Shown one piece after another: positions 1 through 8,229 of a stretch of 11,338 nucleotides of DNA. How positions within the stretch are numbered: position 1 is the first letter of the stretch; every line of letters begins with the position of its first letter. The notes beneath the pieces are model-generated. The model searched no databases and was not told where the DNA came from. It saw only the letters and a program-made list of their open reading frames with translations. The position numbers were made by a program, and so were the translations under genes. Origin of the DNA: Echinococcus granulosus (taxonomy: Eukaryota > Platyhelminthes > Cestoda > Cyclophyllidea > Taeniidae); the NCBI RefSeq assembly GCF_000524195.1, contig NW_020170680.1, positions 2,148 to 13,485 on the forward strand, written 5' to 3'.

Positions 1-85
1 TAATAAACACCTTGCTAAATTATATAAAATGTGCATGCCGAACATGATCATTAATTCGCTATTCTTCACACAAGAACTTGAGTCC

Positions 86-400
86 CTAATTTCATCAATT
101 TTTGAAAAAGCTTACTCTGGCCTATTTGACATGAGTGGGCCTGACCGGATTGTTGACTGAGGGTCAGCAATTACCGTGCTACTATTGTAGTTGATCTGGA
201 GCACATTTTTTGATGTGTAGAGCTTAGTACCTATAATGATTGGTTCTTAAATGCTGCAGACCCAACAAAGCAAAACCAGCGTAATAAATGGTAAATAAGC
301 TTTTTAATGTCAGCGCACATGTTGTAAATGTTAAAATCATTTCACTAGTTCACATTTACTGTTAATAATGCGGCCTTGACCTACCACAGCTGTAACAAAT
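86..400 (+). repeat. Repeat block A, copy 1 (A-B unit 1)
   Basis: This is a diverged copy of the A block, aligned by eye to the copies at 4240 and 6488. The segment CAATTACCGTG...GTTGATCTGGAGCAC (169-203) matches AATAACGGTG...GCTGATCTGGTGCAC at 4280-4313. TTAGTACCTATAATGATTGG (224-243) matches TTAGTGCCTTTGATGATATT at 4337. The 5' edge is supported by CTAATTTCATC (87-97), which matches 6491-6501. The nonamer GCGCACATG (313-321) recurs in the copy at 8143-8151. The short + frame N-Y-R-A-T-I-V-V-D-L-E-H, read from 169, is echoed as N-N-G-V-T-A-I-A-D-L-V-H in the 4240 copy, but stops follow soon after, so nothing intact is encoded. Block B follows directly. What kind of repeat this is remains unknown. 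Confidence 0.62.
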
Positions 401-1060
401 TGCCATATTGAAGTATCTGTAAAAAAGCAAGCAAATCTTAGTGTTTAGTAAAGTTAAAATGGAAGAAATGATTAGTAAGACTATTTAATATATGCTAAAT
501 TTGTAGGTCTTGACAAGTTGAAGCACATCACTTCCAACATAACGGTCACGAGGGAGTCTACCTCTGTCACGGCCTTCATTGTTAAATTAAAGGCAAACAT
601 ACGCATGGCTCTTACGTCGATTTGAACTAAGAAAAGCTGAGTGCTATTAGTGAGATAAATGCAAGGACAGTAAGTTTCTCCTTTTATCTTAAAACAATAA
701 TGAGTACTCACACCAAAAATGAAGGAGAATGTGGGCATAGGACGGTGATACAATGTTTACTCCACTTTATTCTAGGCAGAATTGGACAAATCTTCGTTCT
801 TTAATGATAAAAGATTGAGGTCTGGATTGATAAGTCACAACCGTGTTAACAGAATGATGGGTTAGAGGATTAATTGCAGGTGCTTAGGGTTCTAGTTCTG
901 AAAATCCTTGAAGCTTCAACACGACTTATTCCATTCTTTCAAAACGACTGCCTAATATTACATGTTTCTCTTCCATTGGTACGCACTTAGACGCCAAATA
1001 ACGTTCTGACGTTAAGAAAGGTCTTGCGTAATGTATATTTCAAAGTTTCCATTTGATAGC
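385..1060 (+). repeat. Repeat block B, copy 1 (A-B unit 1)
   Basis: This copy aligns with 8230-9065 in the same orientation and with 5090-5760 inverted. AAAGTTAAAATGG (450-462) is identical at 8314-8326. TCACGAGGGAGTCTACCTCT (546-565) is matched in reverse complement at 5533-5552 with two differences. GATTGAGGTCTGGATTGATAAG (811-832) matches GATTAAGGTTCGGATTTATAAG at 8717. The match to the inverted copy continues through TCTGAAAATCCTTGAAGCTT (897-916) and AATATTACATGT (954-965) to about 1050. A 90-codon open frame lies on the minus strand at 481-753. It is interrupted by stops in the other copies, and I recognise no protein in it. Read on the + strand, residues T-R-E-S-T-S-V-T are shared with the inverted copy. 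This is probably decayed coding DNA or a decayed mobile element. Confidence 0.68.
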
Positions 1061-1688
1061 AATGCAACACTTCGACTAGTAGTAGTGAACTGATGAGTAG
1101 ATGATTTGAATGGTGCTTCTAATGTGGGCTGCGCCATTCAGTGGTGTGTTGCAATAAGGAAAATAAGTGTTATGACATGCCTACATGACCAAGGGCCATA
1201 CCAAATAAGTACTGAAACCTATCATACACTGACACTGTAGATGACATATCTAACTCTTTTTCGCATTCACCTGATCACACGACGCAATATATCAAAACAA
1301 AATTTCCATTTCCTCGAATTTACAGCCATGTATCTATTACATTGGAAACAAACGAATTTATGTGAAAAAAATTAGGAACCCAGTCCCACAACCCATGTCT
1401 TACTGTGTTGATACAATGTGGTATCAATGCAGAAAATTCTTCAAGCTCGCAATCCGTCACATCATACAAGCGTAACCTAGCTGATGGGTCATTATAACTT
1501 ATCGAGGCTCTAATAAAAAGCGTTTACTTAGTGGAGACTGGTTCAACTCTGGAAAAGCCTGCTATGTGGAGGAAGAATTGGAACTCAACACATGCAATTG
1601 GCAGTAGACATTGTGCATAATTTCGTGATTTCCTTTTCAAATAAAATTAGTCCTTTTTTTAGGTCCATTAAAATTAAGAGGCAAATGT
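1061..1688. other. Non-coding stretch, nothing recognised
   Basis: This is AT-rich unique-looking sequence between the end of the B block and the 10-base tandem repeat. I see no long open frame, RNA gene or clear repeat. Positions 1090-1155 show weak similarity to the reverse complement of 5931-6005, too weak to annotate as another A copy. Confidence 0.5.
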
Positions 1689-1738
1689 GATTCAATTCGA
1701 CATAATTTAATCTAATTTGACTCCATTTGACTTGATTT
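1689..1738. repeat. Degenerate 10-base tandem repeat, five units
   Basis: Five consecutive 10-base units can be laid out directly: GATTCAATTC, GACATAATTT, AATCTAATTT, GACTCCATTT and GACTTGATTT. A partial unit beginning GA follows. The consensus is close to GACTTAATTT, and the last two units match it best, so the array seems to decay leftward. The unit length is close to one DNA helical turn, so AT steps are roughly in phase. That could favour a bend, but this is inference only. It lies inside small overlapping open frames that look like chance. Confidence 0.7.
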
Positions 1739-2452
1739 GAAAAGACAAAATCAAGATAATGAAACCGATTGGGTGAATATTTCGCAAACGATTTGCTCAA
1801 AATATATCGCCCCAGGGTACAGAATCCCGTAAACCAGAATACTATTCTGGGTATTCAGATCTCCACCATGCTACTTCAATTTGCATCGACTTTCCGCCGT
1901 CGCTATTTAAGCAGAGTAAACATATTCACTACATTTGCAGATGTCAAATGTTCGAGTTCCCCTTAGGGCCGAATAAACTATTACGCTAACCAACAGGGTA
2001 ATCACCACATTTTATTAATGCTTAAACCCTGAATGTCAGCAAATTCATATGCAATTTTCACTAGCATTATACCTTTGAGAAAATCACAGGCTATCCATAT
2101 ATATGCAGACATTTTCTGCTAATGGTTTATAAGTATGGATCATTTTTATGGTTATTCCATAATTACTCCTCAAGTATTAAGCGTAAAAAGGAACACGAAT
2201 GCACCTGGTGTGGTAGGGAGCAGTGTGGTTCAATTTACTCTCAATCACTGCCACCAACTCAAACAAAGTGAATTACTTTCTCTGACCTTCTACAGTGAAG
2301 TAGTTGCTGTGGCCTTAATCAGTTGAAAGGTATGGCCAAACACCTCGCATGCTTATGCAACTACTAAAGACGCAACAACCAAAGGTAAGAAATGGCAGCA
2401 AAAGGTCATAAATTTCGGGAAAAAACCTGAGTTGGTGGCTATGTAAAATTCA
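1739..2452. other. Non-coding stretch with two short chance frames
   Basis: Small open frames of 65 codons (1769-1966, +) and 63 codons (2135-2326, +) are present. Neither resembles a protein I know, and neither has flanking splice-site or upstream features that would make it convincing. I see no tRNA-like fold or tandem repeat. The stretch ends where the second A copy begins. Confidence 0.5.
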
Positions 2453-2740
2453 CTTGTCGCAGTGTAATCACCATGCTTGAACTATCGCGTGCACTTGAAT
2501 CGATATAATGCTAAACTCTTGAGAGTTTCTGTGCAACTGTAGAGAATCTGAGGTGCATAATAGCCAATAAGCATAATCCAATGTCAATGTACAAGTAATT
2601 TATTGTGGAACTATTCTTCTAGCCCCTGCTTAATGCGTGACGGCTAGTAACGACGCATCTGTTTGCCACGCAACAGTTTTGCAGGCATTCATTAGTAATT
2701 GCTGGTAAATATATTGCACGTAAAATCCAATTTTATCATA
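2453..2740 (+). repeat. Repeat block A, copy 2 (A plus tail type)
   Basis: This is a more diverged A copy. CGCAGTGTAATCACCATGCTTG...GTGCACTT (2459-2496) aligns with the A cores at 4280 and 6558, with a few bases of insertion. GCGTGACGGCTAGTAACGACGCA (2635-2657) corresponds to GTGTGACGGCTGCTATTCTTACG at 6751. CAACAGTTTTGCAGGCATTCATTA (2671-2694) corresponds to ACAGTTATACAGGCATTAATTA at 4535. The tail ends with GTAAAA at 2720-2725, the same site found at 4581. In the + frame of the tail only T-V-L-Q-A is retained before the reading breaks down, so this copy is the most decayed of the three with this tail. Confidence 0.55.
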
Positions 2741-2872
2741 TCTCTTGACAGAAGTAATATTTGGCTGAATGCAAATCAGGAATTAGTGAGTTTTAATGTT
2801 GAGCATGAGTTAGTTTTGGCGACGCTAGAAAATATTTGCTGAGAGAGTATAATTTGAAATATTGCGTGATAA

Positions 2873-2892
2873 CACACCCTGCTAAGGGTGTG
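2873..2892. other. Perfect 8-bp hairpin, GCTA loop
   Basis: CACACCCT (2873-2880) is followed by the four-base loop GCTA and then by the exact complement AGGGTGTG (2885-2892). It has no T-run after it and no gene beside it, so I do not call it a terminator. The matching place in the 4800 region (ATCACACCAGGC) lacks the second arm, so the hairpin is particular to this copy. Confidence 0.5.
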
Positions 2893-3305
2893 ACTGAGGC
2901 ACATTTATTTTGTCGGCACCTGAAACATCCTCATTAAAACACCTTTTATCGATTATTGGAAGAGTTTGATATAATCCTCGGCACTTGTAATTCCTTCTTC
3001 TTAGATTATTGTAGTGGCGTTATTTTCAATAACACGGCAAAAATATACACTAAAATTCAAAGTTGCGATAAGCATCTGAATAGATCTACGGGTATCAGTG
3101 ATCTTTTGTCAAAGGCAATGTTCTTCTTTTACCATGTCCACTGCATCTACAATTTGGTTAAGAAATTGTCTCAAGTGTTGAAGCTTATGCTACCCCCCGG
3201 TTATAAAAATTATAACAATGAAGTCCTTTATTAATTGGGATGATTTCTAATGGAACTCTCAGTTAACCTATATCTAAGAAACCACTCTTGATTTCCACCT
3301 CTAAC

Positions 3306-3330
3306 GCAAGCAAGCAAACAAACAAATAAG
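3306..3330. repeat. Short CAAG/CAAA tetranucleotide microsatellite
   Basis: The run reads GCAAGCAAGCAAACAAACAA followed by ATAAG: two CAAG units grading into CAAA units. It is a small compound tetranucleotide repeat of a kind common in eukaryotic non-coding DNA. No function is suggested. Confidence 0.7.
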
Positions 3331-4239
3331 GGGACAAAGAACAAACGAATGAGGAATTTTATACACCACTTTGATGCTCGACCAATCCTTTTATAGGTCC
3401 GCAAAAGCAAATTGGTACTGTCAAAGTGCTTCATGTAATTAAGAATTCTTTGTAAATAGGTAGTGCATTGTAGATGTGGTAAACGAAAAATTTTGCAATC
3501 AGTTTTCTTGGTGTCAAATAGCATCTACAGAGCGTCGTAGAAGGACTGCAAAGTTCGATTCAAATGTGTGAAATATATTACGAATAATTCGAGAATTTTG
3601 GTATTCCTCACCTCATATTGCCAGCTTATTTGGCATTCAATTGTGGTGGGTAATCGTACTTCCTTTGTTATAAATTGAGAATTCTCTAAGGGGAGTTTTA
3701 ACTTAACTGACATGACATAACCGAAGTCTAATGCATCACTAAATACCTGTGGTTAAAATTTACTTAGTTGTTTGAAACGTAGGTCATAAACAAAGAAAAA
3801 CCCTGTATTTATTATTCCCTGTCTCCACCAAATGCAGTCATCGTGATACATGTTAGTATTTCTCACCTTGTTTGACACCATTTTGGCAACGCATATCATC
3901 GCTACGGACTAAGCATTGAATATGAAACAGGATTGCGCGCACATCATTTTTTTCTTGATGATATATTGTACCCCACTACTTTGTATTCTGTGTGAGATTC
4001 AAGTGAAACTAATTCAGAGCAAACTAGTTAGAAAGGTATATTTCGTCGGTCGGGTGAATGTCTTATACGCTTCATAATAGGAATAACAACATTTTAAAAT
4101 ATGCGTACAATATGGGTTGTTCTATCCGCTGCTTGTAACTAGTTAAATTTAACCCGATTTTTTTAAAGTCTTTACAAAGAAATATCTGCTTATTGTACCT
4201 TTATCTAATAATATTTTACCTGCTAATTACTACGTCTCT

Positions 4240-4610
4240 CATGATGAGTCTGAGTCAGATATTACCGGTAGATCATCAATAACGGTGTAACTGCCATAGC
4301 TGATCTGGTGCACACTTCAATGTGACAAGCAGGTTTTAGTGCCTTTGATGATATTCTCTTGAGTGATGTGGCTCTCTTTGGGTAAAAATGAAATGATAAA
4401 TATAAGACATGATTTTTTTAGTGTGAACGCACGCGTTTCTTACTGTAACGACTTTTTACATGTGTACATCATTTGCATGAAGGCTGCCAATAGTGACCGC
4501 ATGCCACCTTTTCGCCTCCAAATTAATGTCTAAAACAGTTATACAGGCATTAATTACGTATGCCAGCGAACATATTTCAAGTAAAACCCACTTTTAGCAA
4601 ATTTCACAAC
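4240..4610 (+). repeat. Repeat block A, copy 3 (A plus tail type)
   Basis: This is the best-preserved partner of the copy at 6488. The tail 4535-4609 aligns with 6817-6889 at 54 of 72 compared positions plus one 3-base gap. The core at 4280-4313 and the middle segment TTTGATGATATTCTCTTGAGTG (4345-4366) align with both other copies. In one + frame the tail reads T-V-I-Q-A-L-I-T-Y-A-S-E-H-I, against T-V-V-Q-V-L-T-V-A-N-E-H-I at 6817. Immediately after this comes GTAAAA (4581-4586), which could be a fossil 5' splice site because it is GTAGGA in the 6488 copy and GTAAAA in the 2453 copy. The minus strand is also open here, so the coding strand is not settled. I cannot name the ancestral protein. 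Confidence 0.75.
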
Positions 4611-5089
4611 AGATATGAACTAACCACCATTACTGAAATGAAAAGTTTACTTATGAAACTTGCAGTTTTGTTCATGTAACTTGTCAAACCTTGAAATACA
4701 CTGACGTAAGTACTAGTGGACCTTCATTGTTACTGTGGGCTTTTGATTTAAGCTCATAAATAAAAGGTAAATTTAATAGGACAACAAGAAAATCATTTAA
4801 TAAGCAAAAAGGGGCAAAGAGCTATCAGATACTGCATGATATCACACCAGGCAACCTCAAGCACCTTCAGAACAGTTTGCTGACGAGCAGAAGTGTTTGC
4901 GCTAATCCAAACTCCTTGAGTCTTTATCTACTGAGATAAAATTGACGCAAATTTTCACCTCTTTGCACCTTTACTAGTTTTGTGGGCTAGGTTAGGGTAA
5001 ACATAATGTAGTTTTGAAATTAATAGTTTTGTGAAATGGCTACTTCTTTTATGCTAATGCCATGAAGGACTTATTATTTGTCGTAAAAA
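4611..5089. other. Non-coding stretch, nothing recognised
   Basis: This AT-rich sequence lies between A copy 3 and the inverted B block. I see no open frame of note, no RNA fold and no strong repeat, apart from the weak echo of 2846-2885 at 4815-4855. Confidence 0.45.
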
Positions 5090-5760
5090 CTAATATAACA
5101 GGAAGCTGCAAATTAAAACTTTAAAATTAGTGTACTGTTAAATTTTTTTCACTTGTAAAAGTATTATACTCTTGGATTTGTATTTACTATCATAAGGACA
5201 TGTGATAATTAACAGCCAACTTGAAGATGAAGAAAGGGTCATTTTAAAGCCTTAAGGAATTTCAGACTTCAGATGAAACGAATACTACACTTCTCTCTCA
5301 TATTGTCCTAATATTACTGGTGTGATATTTAAATCCAAAATCTAGTCACTTAGTACTAAATAATTTTGATTTAGCTTAAATAAAATACTTTGAAACATCC
5401 TCTTATGTACATATTCGCCTCCAATTTTATCATGAACTCTTGTTAATATTCCGAAAAATTAGCTACCTAGTCCAAATTGACTTGAGGCATCTTACAAGTG
5501 TTTCATTTTAATTTAACAAAGACGACGGTAACAGAGGTGGACTCTCTCGTGATCGCCATACTCCATGTGGTATGTTTCACTTTGCTAAAATGTTCAAATT
5601 GTGCATATATATGAGAGCTTTACTGATGCATATATGTAATTCCCAGTTTAACCACTTGCTATATTTTAGCTTTGCTGGTTTCTTTATTGCTTTCCAACTT
5701 GACATATTAACCCCCTTATATGTTAGCTAAGAGGAGGTAATTTGGTTGATTTCTTCAGCG
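5090..5760 (-). repeat. Repeat block B, inverted copy (A-B unit 2)
   Basis: In reverse complement this segment follows the other two B copies from end to end. The reverse complement of 5669-5678 is CCAGCAAAGC, matching CCAGCAAAGT at 8309-8318, and is followed by AAAGTGGTTA-like sequence. The leading part GCTAACATATAAGGGGG (complement of about 5711-5727) matches GCTAGCACATTAAGGGG at 8261. The centre AGAGGTGGACTCTCTCGTGA (5533-5552) matches the complement of 546-565. The far part matches 811-1050. One + frame of the B block (here on the minus strand) keeps I-T-R-E-S-T-S-V-T with changes mostly at third positions, but a stop and frame slips show that it is not functional. The inversion is clear; its age and mechanism are not. 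Confidence 0.68.
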
Positions 5761-5924
5761 TCAAAATGGTAGATTGACTAATTTTAACAATTTACAGGGA
5801 AGGTATCCATACATATACATAAAATCGTGCCTTTAATTTGTAATGGAACTGTTTCTGTTTTGAGGTGAACAAAGTGAGACTGCGTCACTTCTAGACACTA
5901 CTATTCGTTTGCTTATTCGTGGAT

Positions 5925-6030
5925 GTTTTGGTGCAACACTTTATTACGGCTATCGTAATACATTCTGATTGACACCATTTACTCTGTCGATCACTTCTCT
6001 CTTCATATGTCTAAATAAGTTACAATATGA
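5925..6030 (-). repeat. Probable inverted A block (A-B unit 2)
   Basis: The reverse complement of about 5931-6005 contains GTCAATCAGAATGTATTACG...CGTAAT...GCAC, which lines up with GTCAATCACAGTGTGACC...GTAAT...GCGCAC at 6553-6590. Beyond it, ATTTAGACATATGAAG resembles CTATTTGACATGAG at 122-135. The spacing to the start of the inverted B block (about 290 bases) agrees with the A-to-B spacing in units 1 and 3. The downstream half of A is hard to see, so this rests on position as much as on sequence. Confidence 0.38.
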
Positions 6031-6487
6031 TGTTAGTGAAAACAGCTACTGATTGCCTTATTTAGAAAGAAATACCGCTAAGCCTTGCGATATGTATATG
6101 CTTTACTATAATTCATAAGCGTACATTATTACTTACCCATTACTTTATAGAGTTCTAACTTTGCCCCTAACTTAATGTTAATTATAACCAAAATGCAACT
6201 ACAAGTGGAATTTGGCTTTATAAAGTGTCTTTTGGTATCAATATTTCCATCGTTATTGAATGTAAGAAATGCCAGGATTTTGATCACTCAGTTAGGCAGA
6301 ATACCAAGTCACTGAGATACAAATGTCTGAACTTGTATGCATATGTAGATATGAGTTGTCACCAACCTTCAGGCATAATTATATGATTGCTAAAGATGCT
6401 TCTGCCACCGGTAGAAATGACAACAATAGAATAATATACATATCTTATGGGGACATATCTCTACTATTTTTCAGAATTTAATATGAA
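6031..6487. other. Non-coding stretch, nothing recognised
   Basis: Sequence between the inverted unit and A copy 4. It has no open frame of note, no RNA gene and no clear repeat. It is AT-rich, with several TATATG/CATATA words and no array. Confidence 0.45.
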
Positions 6488-6889
6488 ATACTAATTTCAT
6501 CGGTTCTTTGGTAAAGTGCTGGAAGCCTTAGTCAGTACTTATTTGAACACTGTCAATCACAGTGTGACCACTGTAATTGATTGAGCGCACTCTACTATCA
6601 GACCTATAGATTTTAATGTCTATGATGATGTGCACTTAAGCGCTGCAGGTCTTCCAGAGTGAGAGTGATGTAATAGATGGTAATAGACCCTATCGGATGT
6701 CAACACACAAATTCTGTCTTTCAGCAGCATTCCTCTAGCCAACATCTTCTGTGTGACGGCTGCTATTCTTACGACTTTATTGTGCGCAATTACCTAAAAA
6801 TAATTCAATTACTTTAACAGTTGTACAGGTATTAACGGTCGCCAATGAACACATTGGAGGTAGGACCCACTTCTGATAGATTTCACAAT
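6488..6889 (+). repeat. Repeat block A, copy 4 (A plus tail type)
   Basis: Aligned to copies 1 to 3. CTAATTTCATCGG (6491-6503) matches 87-99. CAATCACAGTGTGACCACTGTAATTGATTGAGCGCAC (6554-6590) is the core. TTTTAATGTCTATGATGATG (6611-6630) is the middle. ACAGTTGTACAGGTATTAACGG (6817-6838) begins the tail. A one-codon-sized gap against the 4240 copy leaves the tail frame intact. GTAGGA (6860-6865) sits at the position of GTAAAA in the other two tails, and TAATTATTTTT-like pyrimidine tracts occur on the opposite strand. On the minus strand, 6608-6797 is also open for about 57 codons without recognisable identity. Two small deletions in the core break the + frame, so the copy is decayed. Confidence 0.72.
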
Positions 6890-8016
6890 GTGGCTGACTG
6901 TAGTTGGTTGCAGATTATGCAATAGTTTAAATATTGTGCTTTCCGAAGTCGGATCTAAAGACTATTTACTTGTCCATGCACCAGAAATAGATTCTCTTTC
7001 GCATTGGTCTGTTATCACTGATATAACTTGTGAGTTAGAATCTCGTTTAAATACCAACAGACAAATTTCGATTTTGCGAATTCTCTTGATAATTACCCAT
7101 GCAAAATTAATGATTTTTAGTAACTTCGCATAATGAACAGACGCAGCATAGTGTGCCTCAGAGGGTGGCCTTGGCTTCCGTATTGATAGAATATTATAGT
7201 GCGCTTTGATCGATACTATTCAACGGTCTAAGTACGACACTGGATTATATTTTTATTATCATTATTGTTTCATTCCTGCATCGTGGCCTTACTAACGCAA
7301 TAAACGTGTTTCAAACATATATATGTGGGCGTTTGTTGCTCAGAGCATCAAAGTTTGACAATATATAATAAAGTGAATGAGCGTCAGTGCAGTTACGGTA
7401 ATATGAATTTTTGACATTTTTAAGGAATTGCCTAGTTTGGTGGCTTTGATGCATATATGATGAGTGTAAAATTAGGATCGTGATATTAAACACTTCTCTA
7501 TGAGTAGTGTAAAATAAGGTAACGCTAATGAGTAGTAATCGAGGCTACAATCCTTATAGCTACCAAAAGACAGTAGAATGCTCACATTGAGAGTACTGAG
7601 GACTGCAAAACCAAGTCTTTGTCAGTTGATTACTCTGGTCGTAATAGAATTTCATTAAAAGTCGTGCTCATGCACGCGGATGGCAGCCCATAACAAAACC
7701 CATTGTCAATGTTTCTACATTTTAATTTAAACAATATAATATCCGTCTTTGTACCATTAATTTCATTATAAGACGCAAATGCAAATGATGGAACTAAAGT
7801 AGTGTTAATCCCTAATGAGGTAAAGGATCCGTCTCAACATATTTTTTCGCTGATTTAGTAAAGCTCATTTGAACAAAAATACTGCCTCATATATTGAAGT
7901 TACATGTTTACAATGCACATCACACACATAGGATCAGACTTTTGCCATATAGCGATTTAGTATTGTCTAAATAAGTGTCCAGCTATTCAAAAATCTCGCA
8001 TGTTTAATAAGTTTTA
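6890..8016. other. Non-coding stretch with two small chance frames
   Basis: This stretch holds an 81-codon frame at 6888-7133 (+), whose start overlaps the end of the A tail, and a 60-codon frame at 7311-7493 (-). The matching place after the 4240 copy is not open, so the 81-codon frame is not conserved within the family. I recognise no domain, RNA gene or array. Confidence 0.48.
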
Positions 8017-8152
8017 ACACATTACCAGTGGTGGATGCGTTAAAAAATAAAATTTCATCCTAATTTACAGCTTGGAACTTCATAACAGAAGAGTGTAGTC
8101 TAAGCTGAAATTTATAAGCCATAAGTAGGCAATGTGCAATATGCGCACATGA
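8017..8152 (+). repeat. Repeat block A, copy 5 (A-B unit 3)
   Basis: This is a partial A copy just upstream of the third B block. CATTACCAGTGGT (8029-8041) resembles AATTACCGTGCT at 170-181. TTTACAGCTTGGAACTTCATAACAG (8064-8088) resembles GTGTAGAGCTTAGTACCTATAATG at 215-238. ATAAGCC...AATGTGCAATATGCGCACATG (8113-8151) matches ATAAGCTTTTTAATGTCAGCGCACATG at 295-321, including an identical nonamer. It belongs to the same type as copy 1, and the A-to-B spacing is similar. Confidence 0.48.
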
Positions 8153-8229
8153 AAAAACTTAATGCAAATTGTTGCAACGTCACGTAGCATATTTTTTGGC
8201 CAAATATCATTTAATGGATACTTTCATGC

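Larger units (their letters stand above)
2741..4239. other. Non-coding stretch between A copies 2 and 3
   Basis: About 1.5 kb without a recognised gene. It contains open frames of 92 codons at 2956-3234 (+), 97 codons at 3231-3524 (-) and 62 codons at 3525-3713 (-). None shows a recognisable motif, and the 97-codon frame runs through the CAAG/CAAA microsatellite, which suggests chance. Positions 2846-2885 resemble 4815-4855 weakly (ATTGCGTGATAACACACC against ACTGCATGATATCACACC), so the duplication may extend into this stretch. A perfect 8-base-pair hairpin lies at 2873-2892. Confidence 0.5.

Noticed and set aside
941..953. 13-base inverted match AAAACGACTGCCT with 8957-8969
   Set aside because: Same reasoning: a single exact 13-mer without aligned flanks, and its orientation conflicts with the direct alignment of these two B copies.
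1090..1155. Possible extra A-like segment resembling the reverse complement of 5931-6005
   Set aside because: The match is broken and does not fit the unit order; it does not resemble the other A copies directly.
2956..3524. Open frames of 92 codons (+) and 97 codons (-), the longest in the window
   Set aside because: No recognisable motif and no second copy in the repeat family; one runs through a microsatellite. Lengths are what chance gives in about 11 kb.
6608..6797. Minus-strand frame with a stretch like R-G-M-L-L-K-D-R-I-C-V-L-T-S-D, considered as a possible myosin-I tail (TH1) remnant
   Set aside because: The resemblance is a few hydrophobic positions. The other A copies do not keep the frame, and the plus-strand reading fits the copies at least as well.
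6888..7133. 81-codon + frame beginning in the A tail
   Set aside because: The matching region after the 4240 copy is not open, and the protein resembles nothing I know.
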